A stretch of 12,148 nt of DNA from Acanthamoeba lenticulata (Eukaryota; Discosea; Longamoebia; Acanthamoebidae). Shown piece after piece: positions 1 to 7,629 of the stretch. The stretch lies in NCBI GenBank assembly GCA_002179805.1, contig NAVB01001276.1, positions 1 through 12,148 of the forward strand, in the 5' to 3' direction. Below the pieces are notes generated by a model, which was given only the letters and a program-made list of their open reading frames with translations, made no database searches and was not told the DNA's origin. Both the position numbers and the translations under genes were made by a program. Every line of letters begins with the position of its first letter. The first letter of the stretch is position 1.

Positions 1-1079
1 AGGGGATCGTTGTCGGTGGCACGGTCGTCGTGCTCCAGATGCCACAGGAAGCTGTCGGGCAGGAACGCGTCGTTGTCAAAATCGCGGTCCTGGTCGCTGA
101 TGGCGTCCTCCGACCCGCTCTCGACATCGGCCTCGTCAGCGTTCTCCTCATCATCCGACGGGAACTCGTCGCTCGATTCATCCTCTGCCGTCGCAGCCGC
201 AGTTGGTTGCGTCTCCCTGGTCGTCAACATTGTGTCGAGACCGTGAACGATGAGTACCTCGAGGGCGAGATTGGGGACTCATTTTGAGGCGTACGGTTCG
301 GGCTTGGGCCGCTTGGCGGCAGGGCCGGCGCCCTTACGCTTAGCGCTCTTCTCGGGGATGCCGTGCTTGGCCAGCACGTTCATGAGGGCCGTGTGGGCGC
401 CTTTAGTGCGGAGGTCGGCCCTGGGCTTGCCAGCCTTGCCCCGCTTGATCACCGTGCGCGGCTGCAGCCCCAAGATCTGTCGGTGGTGCGAGCAGTACAC
501 CCTGTACAATTGCCAGCCCAGGCCCGACCATGGTTGCATTGAGTTGCTTTGAAGAAGGTGATTGATGGATTGATGGGTAGATGTGACGTACACGTCCTCG
601 TGGGGCGGGGGCACGGGGTTGGTGCATCGACGATTGCCCTTCTTCTTGCACAGGTACTCACACTGGCGGAAGCCCGACGTCGGGTCCTCGAGGATGTGTT
701 TGATGCAGAAACCGCGGCCCTCCATGCGCCGCTGTTTGCACACCTTGGAGCTGTGGCTGCACAGCTTCTTGCCATCAGCAGAGTAGTGAATGTTGGACCC
801 CTCCAGCATGCCTGTCGTGGAAGTGGTCGTGCTAACGGCCTTAGTCCCCGACTTGGCGGGTGAGCGAGGAACCGCATCTGTGCTTGCCAGAGCTTTGGAA
901 GCTCCCGCGGCAGAATCCCCCTCATCGGCTCCTTCATCAACTTCCTCTTCCATTTCTTCGATTTCTTCTTCCAGGATTTCCTCCAATTCTTCAATTTCCT
1001 CTTCACCCTCCTCGTCTTCTGGCATCATCTCGACTGCTGGCTCGCTCACAACCGACGTGTCTGACGCCACGTCCTCCAT
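1..1079 (-). CDS. KANSL2: zf-C3Hc3H chromatin-complex protein, KANSL2/INO80D type (3' end beyond left edge)
   Basis: Proposed exons on the minus strand are 1079-592, 501-295 and 216-1 (continuing off the window). Start is the ATG at 1079. Residues about 20-57 are a glutamate-rich acidic stretch. The zinc module follows: C107, C114, C125, H128, then C140, C152, C166, H169, the C3Hc3H pattern of KANSL2 and INO80D. The stretch FCIKHILEDP matches my memory of human KANSL2 closely. Intron 502-591 (donor GTACGT, acceptor ACAG) lies inside the module; removing it brings the last Cys-x2-His next to the rest. Intron 217-294 (donor GTACGC, acceptor CCAG) is less certain: it removes a TGA at 279-281 and joins in frame to an acidic Ser/Asp/Glu-rich tail. 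Known of the family: scaffold subunits of the NSL histone acetyltransferase or INO80 remodelling complexes in the nucleus. The alternative is two genes, one ending at 279 and one starting at ATG 230, but only 48 bp would separate them. Confidence 0.75.
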
Positions 1080-1173
1080 GCTGCTCAATTCTTTAGTTTT
1101 TTTTTAATGTTTCTTTTTCCTGCGGTCCAAAAAGAAGGAAACATAAAAATCAAAAAACACAAGCGCAAGTGCG
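1080..1173. promoter_or_regulatory. Short bidirectional promoter between KANSL2-like gene and NDUFAF5
   Basis: Only 94 bp separate the two divergent start codons. The interval has a run of nine T at about 1098-1106 and is A-rich on the plus strand at 1130-1160, in contrast to the GC-rich coding sequence on both sides. I see no clear TATA box. That it drives both genes is inferred from its position. Confidence 0.5.
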
Positions 1174-2801
1174 ATGCGATCGGCACTTCGGTTGAGCGCC
1201 ACCCGAGGGCAGCTCAATGGAATCCCTTGGCCGCGTTCCACCCTGCTCCAGGGTGCGGTGGCACGCTGTATAGGGATATCTTCGCGTCGAGGTCTGGCGA
1301 CGCAGGACAGCGAGGAACGCGCAATGAACGTGTTCAACCGCAAGGTGAAGCGACTGCAGCGCGATCGTGCTGCTGCTGACGCCGACTCAAGTGACTTCGA
1401 CTATCTGCGCCAAGAGGTCGCCGTGCGGCTCACCGACCGCCTCAACGTACGGACGCTCCCTCAATGGGCCGACGTAAAAGGTCAGCGCGCTAAAGTGGCC
1501 GCTTCACGCAGGACATCTTGGACCGCGAGTACTCGTCAGTGCTGGCCTTGGGCGGCGCGGCATCGGGCGTGGTGGAGTACCTCCAGGAGATACCCGGCAT
1601 CACGCGGATTGTGCAACTCGACTCCTCGCGTATGTCCTCGCACCCCCGCCTCTGCCGCGGCCTGTCTGTGCACATCCGCGATCCTAACGCATGAGGTCAC
1701 TCTTATTCTCTTCTTCACAGCACTGAGCCTGGCGCGTGACCAGCATCACGACGCTGCCCTCCCAAGTGCGCCACCTCGCGCCTCTCCTTTCTACTCAATA
1801 CCTTCCCTGAGCCCATGCGCTCACACATCTACCGCCTGAGTGCAGTTAAACCTGAACGTATATTGGGCGACGAAGAGCTGCTGTCGTTCGAGGAGGGCAC
1901 CTTCGACCTGGTCATCTCCAACCTGGCGCTGCACTGGGTCAATGACCTGCCGGGCGTCCTCGCACAGATCAGACGCGTCCTTAAGCCAGACGGCCTCTTC
2001 CTCGCCTCCATGTTCGGCGAAGAGACCCTCTGGGAGCTCAGGTAGCTTGATCGGGTCTGGCCAGTGATGCCTTCCTGCTTCCATCGCGTTCTCACCATTT
2101 TCGTGATTACCCTCGCGTGCATGACAGAAACGCCTTCCTGGTGGCCGAACAGGAGCGCGACGGCGGCATCTCGAACCACGTCTCGCCCTTTGCTGGCGTG
2201 GGCGACATGGGCGATCTGCTCACCCGGGCCAAGTTTGGCCTCCCCACCAGTACGGCGAACCGCTCTCCATTATTTGTGGTGCGTAAGACCCGCTGCTCAT
2301 GCGGTAGTGATTGATTGGAACAGTCGATCAAGAAGAGATCGTGGTGGAGTTTGCCGACGCATTCACGCTCATGCGCGACCTACGGGGCATGGGCGAGAGC
2401 AACGCGCAGCATTTTCGACGACCCTACGTGCCCCGCCCGACCATGTACGCTGCCGCGGCGGCGTACCAGGCCCTCTACGGGAGGGAGAACGGCCGCGTGC
2501 CCGCCACCTTCCAGGTCCGTCAAGGTCTTCTGTAGCTGGGGACCCTCAATCTGACGAGACTCGCATTGGTGTTGGGGGTTTGGAACTACACCAGATCGTC
2601 TACATGATCGGCTGGTGTCCGCACCCGTCCCAGCAGAAGCCCAAGGAGAGAGGCAGTGCCCAGTTCTCACTGAAGGAGTTTGCTCACTCGGTCGGCGAGC
2701 TCAAGGTCGTCGATGAAAACGGAAACGAGATCACACCTCCTGCGGAGTCTGACCGGGTCCCCTCAGGCGGCCCCTCTTGTGGTCACCACAAACCCTCGTG
2801 A
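1174..2801 (+). CDS. NDUFAF5: NDUFAF5-like complex I assembly factor (arginine hydroxylase, mitochondrial)
   Basis: Seven exons: 1174-1446, 1512-1629, 1721-1765, 1846-2041, 2128-2249, 2324-2514, 2595-2801; 383 residues. Each junction keeps phase and restores colinearity with human NDUFAF5 as I remember it. The N-terminus (residues 1-50) is Arg/Ser-rich without acidic residues before the QDSEER stretch, as expected of a mitochondrial presequence. Then come [22 protein letters not shown], a Rossmann motif-I region at 101-110 ([10 protein letters not shown]), [24 protein letters not shown] (165-181), [29 protein letters not shown] and YMIGW. The family belongs to class I SAM methyltransferases, but human NDUFAF5 is reported to hydroxylate an arginine of the NDUFS7 subunit during early complex I assembly on the matrix side. 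Odd feature: motif I lacks the usual acidic residue and GxGxG spacing. It shares a 94 bp upstream gap with the minus-strand chromatin gene. Confidence 0.93.
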
Positions 2802-2916
2802 GTGAGAGCCACTCCTGTTGTCAGGTCTTTACCACCACAAGCCATGCCGTGTGGAAGAAAAGAGACAAAATGCGGAGGGAAATGACGCTTAAATTGGTCC
2901 AAAATAGACACACGCG

Positions 2917-3564
2917 ATGGGCGACGCGCAGGAGGATGGACACACAGGGGCGCCGATGGAAGAGGCGGCAGTCGTGACGCTGGGCACTGACGCTCAGGCC
3001 AAGGTGGCTGAGGAGAATGACATCATGTGCGGAGCATGTGGACTGGTTATGAAGCGAAATGCGTTTCAATTTTGCGTGCGATGTGGGGTAAAGCTCAACC
3101 CAGAGAGCGTGTGGGATGCGAAGCTGTGCAACTCGACCCACGACACACCCAACATCGCCCGAGTGCGCGAGGAAATGATCGGGCGGCTAGTGAAGGTCGT
3201 CATTGCCGACGGCCGCATCTTTATCGGCCGATTTTTGGCGTTCGACAAGCAGAGAAACATGATTCTCTCCGAATCTCGAGAATATCGACGAGTGAAGCTT
3301 GACGACGGCCCTGGTACGTGAATGGCTTGCTCTATGGTATATGTGCCGAGGTGCTAACGCGCCCGCTCTTTGCATGCAGAGAAAGAAGAGAAGAGGAACG
3401 CAGGGTCTATCTTGATCGGAGGCAAGTTCATCAAAACGGTGTTCTGGGCCAAGCTGACCGAAGAGGGCAAGCAGAAGATGCAAAAAGAGAAGGAGGAAGA
3501 GGAAGAGCGACGGCGAAAGGAAGCCAGTGAAGCTGAAGCCGCCTCGCCGGCCAACGCTGTGTGA
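2917..3564 (+). CDS. NAA38: Zinc-ribbon plus LSm-domain protein, NAA38 (NatC auxiliary subunit) type
   Basis: Two exons, 2917-3313 and 3380-3564 (intron 66 nt, donor GTACGT, acceptor TGCAG); 193 residues. The LSm fold spans about 81-155. Its Sm1 part has VREEMIGRLVKVVIADGR, FIGRFLAFD and RNMILSES; the Sm2 part is RNAGSILIGGKFI. The order and the sequence DGRxxxGxFL..D resemble human NAA38/LSMD1, a small subunit of the NatC N-terminal acetyltransferase. Residues 38-56 add C-x2-C-x11-C-x2-C, a compact zinc ribbon that I do not know from NAA38. The C-terminus (160-188) is a highly charged Lys/Glu/Arg helix. It follows NDUFAF5 head-to-tail with 115 bp between stop and start, so it probably has its own promoter. 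It could instead be a divergent Sm-like protein of RNA metabolism. The LSm call is firm; the NatC role is moderate. Confidence 0.78.
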
Positions 3565-3632
3565 CACGAAAAAGCACACACATATGGCCAAAAGACCCTT
3601 TCGGCCGAAGAGAGTGAAGTCCTTGATGCTCG
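3565..3632. terminator. Convergent 3' ends of the LSm gene and the WD40 gene
   Basis: Only 68 bp lie between the two facing stop codons, so the 3' untranslated regions probably overlap. I find no AATAAA on either strand here. The interval contains a short ACACACA tract and a CGGCCGAAG stretch. Confidence 0.4.
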
Positions 3633-4871
3633 TCAGTAAATTGACCAACAGGCGATACGCGTGTCCGCTGAGCCCGACACGAGAAGATTGCTCTCTGGGC
3701 TGTTGTTGGCAAAGGCGACGCAGTTGACCGCCTCCGTGTGGGCCTTGAGCACGGCCAGTGGTCGCAGTCGCTTGAAGTCCCACACGCGCACGCGCTTGTC
3801 CCACCCGCCCGTTGCGAAGATGCGCTGATCTCGGCGGATGGCCACACTGCCCACACCCGCGTTCGCCAGCTCCAGCTGTTGTAGCACCTCCACCACGCCT
3901 CCGCTACTCGGTGGCGCGGCCTCGCTCTGGTCGGGGCTTGTGGTGGCACCTGCGGGCAGGCCCGCCGCGAAGACGCCGATGTGGGCGTCAGCTCCACTGG
4001 ACACGCCGCGCACCCGACCGTCACCAACCACAGCCAAGTCGAGCGCCAGCGGCGGCTCGGCGTGCAGTTTGCGCGCAGTGGGCCCGGTGGCGGTGGAGGC
4101 GAACGGCCGCGCTGTGTTGCGGAGGTCCCACAGGTAGAGGTGGCCGTTCTCCCACATCGAGGCCAAACAGGCCTGGCCTGTCGAGCCTTCGAACAGTCGT
4201 AGGCACATGCACATGCCTGTCTTTGCTCGTCCGTCCTGTCCCTCGGGCGAGGGCAAACGCACTAACGCTTGCTGCGAGCGCATATCCCACAGAGAGACAG
4301 ACTCTCCCTCCACTCGCCTTGTGTCTTCTTCACCGTATATGGCAAACAGTCGCTCTTCGCTCGCTGCACCGCGGAGAGGGGGGGGGGCTCCTCAGCACTA
4401 CAAGCAAAGAACGGTGCAGAAAAAGAGTGGGAGATCCTCACCTCCAGTGTGCTCCAGCAGGGAAGCCTTGCAAAAGGCCATCGACGCCACGGGAAACGTG
4501 GTCAGGACCGCCTTGCCACCTGCTTTGCCCAGGTGCTCGGTGGACCAGAGCTTCACACACGAATCTTGGCCTCGGCCCTGCGAGAGAACTTGGCTGCCGC
4601 CGGCTAGGAAGGCCACCTGCAGCACTCCGCCCTCTGTCCCCCCGCTTGTGCCGCCGGTGGTGTGTGCGGTAGGCTCGGTCTGGAGGCGGCGCTTGGTACG
4701 GAGGGACCACAGACACACCCCGCCACCAGCATCTCCCGACGACACCAAAGGCTGTGCCCTTCCATCTGCCGGAGGCACCCAGAGAGCAACAGCGTTGACC
4801 GCGGACTCATGACCACGGAGCACGGCGGTGGGCTCTGGAGGCGGTGCAGCACTCACCTTCTTCTGCGCCAT
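3633..4871 (-). CDS. GNB1L: WD40-repeat protein of the GNB1L / ASTRA-associated ASA1 family
   Basis: Exons on the minus strand are 4871-4442 and 4363-3633; 386 residues. Start MAQKKVSAAPPPEP was preferred over an upstream in-frame codon because it matches the Pro-rich start of human GNB1L. Landmarks along the protein match GNB1L from memory: VLRGHESAVNAV, CLWSLRTKRR, LSQGRGQDSCVKLW, MAFCKASLL, KTGMCMCLRLFEG, LYLWDLR, ATGGWDKRVRVWDFKRLRP, LAVLKAHTEAVNCVAF and the final SGSADTRIACWSIY. This is a seven-bladed propeller with WD or similar dipeptides closing several blades. Known of the family: yeast Asa1 belongs to the ASTRA complex, and human GNB1L supports maturation of PIKK kinases with the TTT chaperone. 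The intron has donor GTGAGG. Its acceptor is best placed after GTGCAG, preceded by a ten-base C run and pyrimidines on the coding strand; a second in-phase acceptor lies 27 nt earlier. Confidence 0.88.
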
Positions 4872-4938
4872 GCCTGTGCGGTAAACTAAAGAACAAAAAA
4901 CAAAGAAATCCTGGAAAGAAAATGAACGCAAATAGAAG
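4872..4938. promoter_or_regulatory. Very short bidirectional promoter, GNB1L-like / IMMP1L-like pair
   Basis: The two divergent start codons are 67 bp apart. The plus strand is A-rich, including an ACAAAAAACAAAG stretch at about 4891-4903, and AT-rich compared with both flanking genes. No TATA element is evident. The promoters and 5' untranslated regions of both genes must fit here or overlap the opposing coding sequence. Confidence 0.5.
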
Positions 4939-6020
4939 ATGGAGAAGGCAAGACCTCTCCTGAGCCGTGTTGGGCGCGAGGCAGTCTTCTATGGCTCGTT
5001 TTTTGCAGTGGCATACAACTTCACTCACTTCTTTTACCGGCCCACACTTGTGCGTTTGCTGGCGTCCTGCATTGTTTGTAACAATTGAGCGGCTAAGTGA
5101 CCCAGCCGCCCTTATCAGACAGCAGGTCCCTCCATGTATCCGACATTAAATGCCGCCTCCGATAGCGTGGTGGTGTCTCACCGCATTGATCCGGAGAAAG
5201 ACCTTAAGGTCGGAGACATTGTGCAGGGTTCGTTCACCATTTCATCCCCCTACCACTACACACAGCCTGACGGGAAACCCCAGCCCTTCACCCAGCGGAA
5301 TGCAACCTCGAAGTCAAGCAGTCGAAAGTGCTGAAGCGAGTCAAGGGCCTCCCGGGAGACACCATCAAGGTCACCTTCTACTCGCCCGCTGCCGTTGGCT
5401 GGACCGAAGAAGAGGAACAAGCTCACGAGGTTCACCTTTGACCACTTTGTTGCGGGTGCGCCTTGAGGCCTCATACTCGTGCTGGGGCAGGTAACGATCC
5501 AAGTGCCACCAGCTCATGTGTGGCTCGAGGGCGACAACCCGAGACAATCCACCGACTCGCGAACGTGGGGTCCGGTGCCACTCGCCTTGATCGAGGGCAT
5601 GGTTGTGGCTCGGGTGCGCGAGTCTCCCTCCGTCATTGGTCCATTAAATGGCTGTGCTGATCCCCCTTCCTCCCTTCCTGGGGAGCTTGGCCACACAGTT
5701 GAATCCGTTGAATCGGAAGAGCCTCGAGACCCCGGAGCACATCAAGCGGAAGTGGGAGCGACAAGCCAGAGAGCTCGCTGAGGTGCGTGCGGCTGCTGCC
5801 AAGAAGGCGAGCGAAGAAGCCCTGCGTGTCGTCGACCGGCTGCTGAAGGAACCCGACACGGAAGAGGCCGACGTTGCTGTGCCTCCTCCTTTTTCTCCTT
5901 CAGGTTTGTCCTTGGTGGTTCACCCTCTCTCGACTTTCTTCTCATGCCTGCTGCACAGAACACTCCTTAAAGGGTGGCGAGGTCCCACAAGGCCCGAATG
6001 AGCGCCAGCAGGCGCCGTAG
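4939..6020 (+). CDS. IMMP1L: Mitochondrial inner-membrane signal peptidase subunit 1 (S26 family) with C-terminal extension
   Basis: Six exons: 4939-5049, 5119-5227, 5296-5429, 5491-5613, 5699-5903, 5959-6020; 247 residues. A hydrophobic N-terminal segment (about 15-34) would anchor it in the inner membrane. The catalytic serine lies in GPSMYPTLN (Ser42) and the general-base lysine in VLKRVKGLPGD (Lys87). The late box HVWLEGDNPRQSTDSR (127-142) followed by GPVP is nearly the IMP1 signature; human IMMP1L has HVWLEGDN and STDSR at the same place. Known role: serine/lysine protease trimming proteins sorted to the intermembrane space. The human enzyme is about 166 residues and ends soon after this box. 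Here residues 160-247 add a charged helical segment (HIKRKWERQARELAEV) and a Pro/Gly-rich end. The first four introns are well supported by homology. The last (5904-5958) rests only on splice signals; without it the frame stops at 6001. Confidence 0.9.
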
Positions 6021-6757
6021 AGCCTCTGAGTTGAAGCTTTCGATGCAGCCTTCGCCTACTCGTGTGTCATATGCGTAAACCCAATAATAATAATGGCCAC
6101 GTAACTTTTATGTTTAGAGCAAATACAGTAATCTTATCTCTTGGGTAAGCACATAAAAGCTTGTGCACGAGGCCATTGAAGCTGATGAGCCATCACCACG
6201 GCCATCAGGGACGTGGGTGCCATACTCAACAAAGCCCACACTTGGCTTGCTTGCCCGTGCGTATCCTCGTCATCACGGTTAGGAGAGAAAAACAACCTTA
6301 GCTGGCTGCCTTCACACCCCAATAATGATGAGTACTCATGGTGGGAAGTACCATTGTAGTCAGTTGGGACGCTGGCCAGAGCCACACCAGCCCCGCGAGC
6401 TGGCGAAGAGGCTCCCTGGTGATGCCGTGTGATGGAAAAGAGCAAATGGTTAAACAGGGCAAGACGATGGGACATCACAAGTACCAGGTAGAAGTCGGGC
6501 AAGATCGCGTTGTTTTCAAGCGTGCAACCACTTTCTGCCTGTCCCCACGCATGTTCAACACTGCTTTAATTAAAGGTGAAAAATTTCCCATTTTTGCCTC
6601 CAGCCCCGGAGTCGAGGGTCTTCGGCGGGTGCATTGCCTAATGCGTTAGTTTTGACCCGAAACGCCGCTAACTGGGCCACCTTATTCCTTTTTTAATAAA
6701 TGGATACCGTTACGCCAGCCTTCAAGGAAGGTCTTTCACGACCATCTCAGGCGAGGT
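6021..6757. other. Gene-poor interval upstream of the O-methyltransferase gene
   Basis: About 740 bp in which I recognise no gene. Base composition is more AT-rich than the coding blocks, notably 6075-6160 and 6565-6600. Open frames exist on both strands (minus 6134-6502; plus 6338-6649) but have no recognisable motifs, mixed third-base usage and non-typical starts. An AATAAA at 6695-6700 on the plus strand could end some transcript. I looked for tRNA A/B boxes and snoRNA-like C/D boxes by eye and found none convincing. The left end must hold the 3' untranslated region of the peptidase gene. Confidence 0.5.
6083..6094. repeat. (AAT)4 microsatellite
   Basis: Four perfect AAT units, about 60 bp past the peptidase stop codon. 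It is short and could vary in length between strains. It probably lies in the 3' untranslated or flanking region. Confidence 0.7.
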
Positions 6758-6764
6758 TATAAAA
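6758..6764 (+). promoter_or_regulatory. TATA box of the O-methyltransferase gene
   Basis: TATAAAA starts 58 bp before the ATG at 6816 and follows a GC-rich GGCGAGG. A start site about 25-30 bp downstream would fall near 6785-6795, leaving a short CA-rich leader (CACACACTCAACACACGAC). This is the clearest core promoter element in the window; the other genes show none so well placed. Confidence 0.7.
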
Positions 6765-6815
6765 TGGCTGCATTCTCATCAGCTCACACACTCAACACAC
6801 GACAACACTCCCAAC

Positions 6816-7588
6816 ATGAGCAGCCTAAATAGCCCCAACGTTGCCAACACTCTGCAGCGCTTGTTCACGGACATGAGCAAAGACCGAGAACGTCTTGGTG
6901 AGATGCGCGAGAAGCTCATCAAGCAGGGAGTCATGGAGGCAAGCGAAGATCTGCGGCAGTTCGTGATGCGCAAGTCGAACGAGGACTACAAGTCACTGTA
7001 CGTTGACTTGTGCAGTCAGCTGTACCTTGCCGTCAAGCCAGAGTTCGGCCGTATGCTCTACATGCTGGCTGTTGCGCGCAAGGCGACCAACATTGTCGAG
7101 TTTGGCACTTCGTTCGGTGTCTCGACCATCCACCTGGCGGCCGGGCTGAGGGACAACGGCTCCAGCGGCAAGCTCATCACCACCGAATTCGAGCCTGGCA
7201 AAGTCGCCCAGGCCAAACAGAACCTCCAGGACGCTGGCTTGCTCGATCTTGTTGACGTTCGGTATGGCCTTCTTGCAGTCCTCACCACCTTTCTCATGAG
7301 AATTGATTATGATTTTTCTGTGCCTACAGGGAAGGTGATGCCTTGATCACGTTGCAGAACGACCTGCCGGAAGAGATCGATCTGGTGCTTCTCGACGGAG
7401 CAAAGAACCTTTACATTCCCATCCTCAAGCTGCTGGAGCCTCGACTCAAGCGTGGGGCCATCGTGCTGGCCGACAACGCCGACTTCGTGCCTGAGTACTT
7501 GACCTACATACGCGATCCGGCCAACGGCTACGTCTCGCTGGACCTGGCCTTCGAGCAGGGCAACGAGATGTCGGTCCGCGTGGTGTAA
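6816..7588 (+). CDS. Class I SAM-dependent O-methyltransferase, cation-dependent (CCoAOMT/COMT-like) type
   Basis: Two exons, 6816-7261 and 7330-7588 (68 nt intron, donor GTATGG, acceptor TACAG); 234 residues. Residues 1-70 form a helical N-terminal region. Motif I is NIVEFGTSFGVSTIHLA (92-108), the acidic residue after the next strand lies in TTEFEP (about 123-128), REGDA (149-153) follows, then DLVLLDGAK (166-174) and VLADNAD (194-200). D171, D197 and N198 sit where caffeoyl-CoA and catechol O-methyltransferases bind the divalent metal, with K174 as the nearby lysine. The enzyme should therefore be a metal-dependent O-methyltransferase acting on a small molecule; the substrate cannot be read from sequence. 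It has no signal peptide, so a cytosolic location is likely. The start ATG has a good context (CAACATGAG) and sits under a TATA box. It converges on the nucleotidyltransferase/ligase gene with 41 bp between stops. The fold is sure, the substrate unknown. Confidence 0.88.
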
Positions 7589-7597
7589 TCAACATAA

Positions 7598-7603
7598 AAT
7601 AAA
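7598..7603 (+). terminator. Polyadenylation signal AATAAA of the O-methyltransferase gene
   Basis: A canonical AATAAA begins 10 bp after the TAA stop, inside an AT-rich stretch (ATAAAATAAACTAATTAC). Cleavage would then fall close to or inside the end of the opposing gene, whose stop codon is at 7630-7632, so the two transcripts probably overlap. Confidence 0.6.
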
Positions 7604-7629
7604 CTAATTACATCGAACATAAAAACTGG

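Noticed and set aside
2797..2823. Possible extra intron at the end of NDUFAF5 (GTGAGTGAG to TTGTCAG)
   Set aside because: It would be only about 27 nt, below any other intron here. The TGA at 2799-2801 gives a C-terminus of reasonable length for the family.
3812..4672. 286-codon open frame on the plus strand
   Set aside because: It lies opposite the WD40 gene, whose minus-strand product is clearly homologous to GNB1L. The long frame is a GC-rich antisense shadow.
6134..6502. 122-codon open frame on the minus strand in the gene-poor block
   Set aside because: No recognisable domain, mixed third-base usage unlike the strongly GC-ending codons of neighbours, and no supporting splice or promoter signal.
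6338..6649. 103-codon open frame on the plus strand followed by AATAAA at 6695
   Set aside because: It begins with GTG, its first ATG gives only about 75 residues, and the product has no motif I recognise. The downstream AATAAA keeps a small transcript possible.
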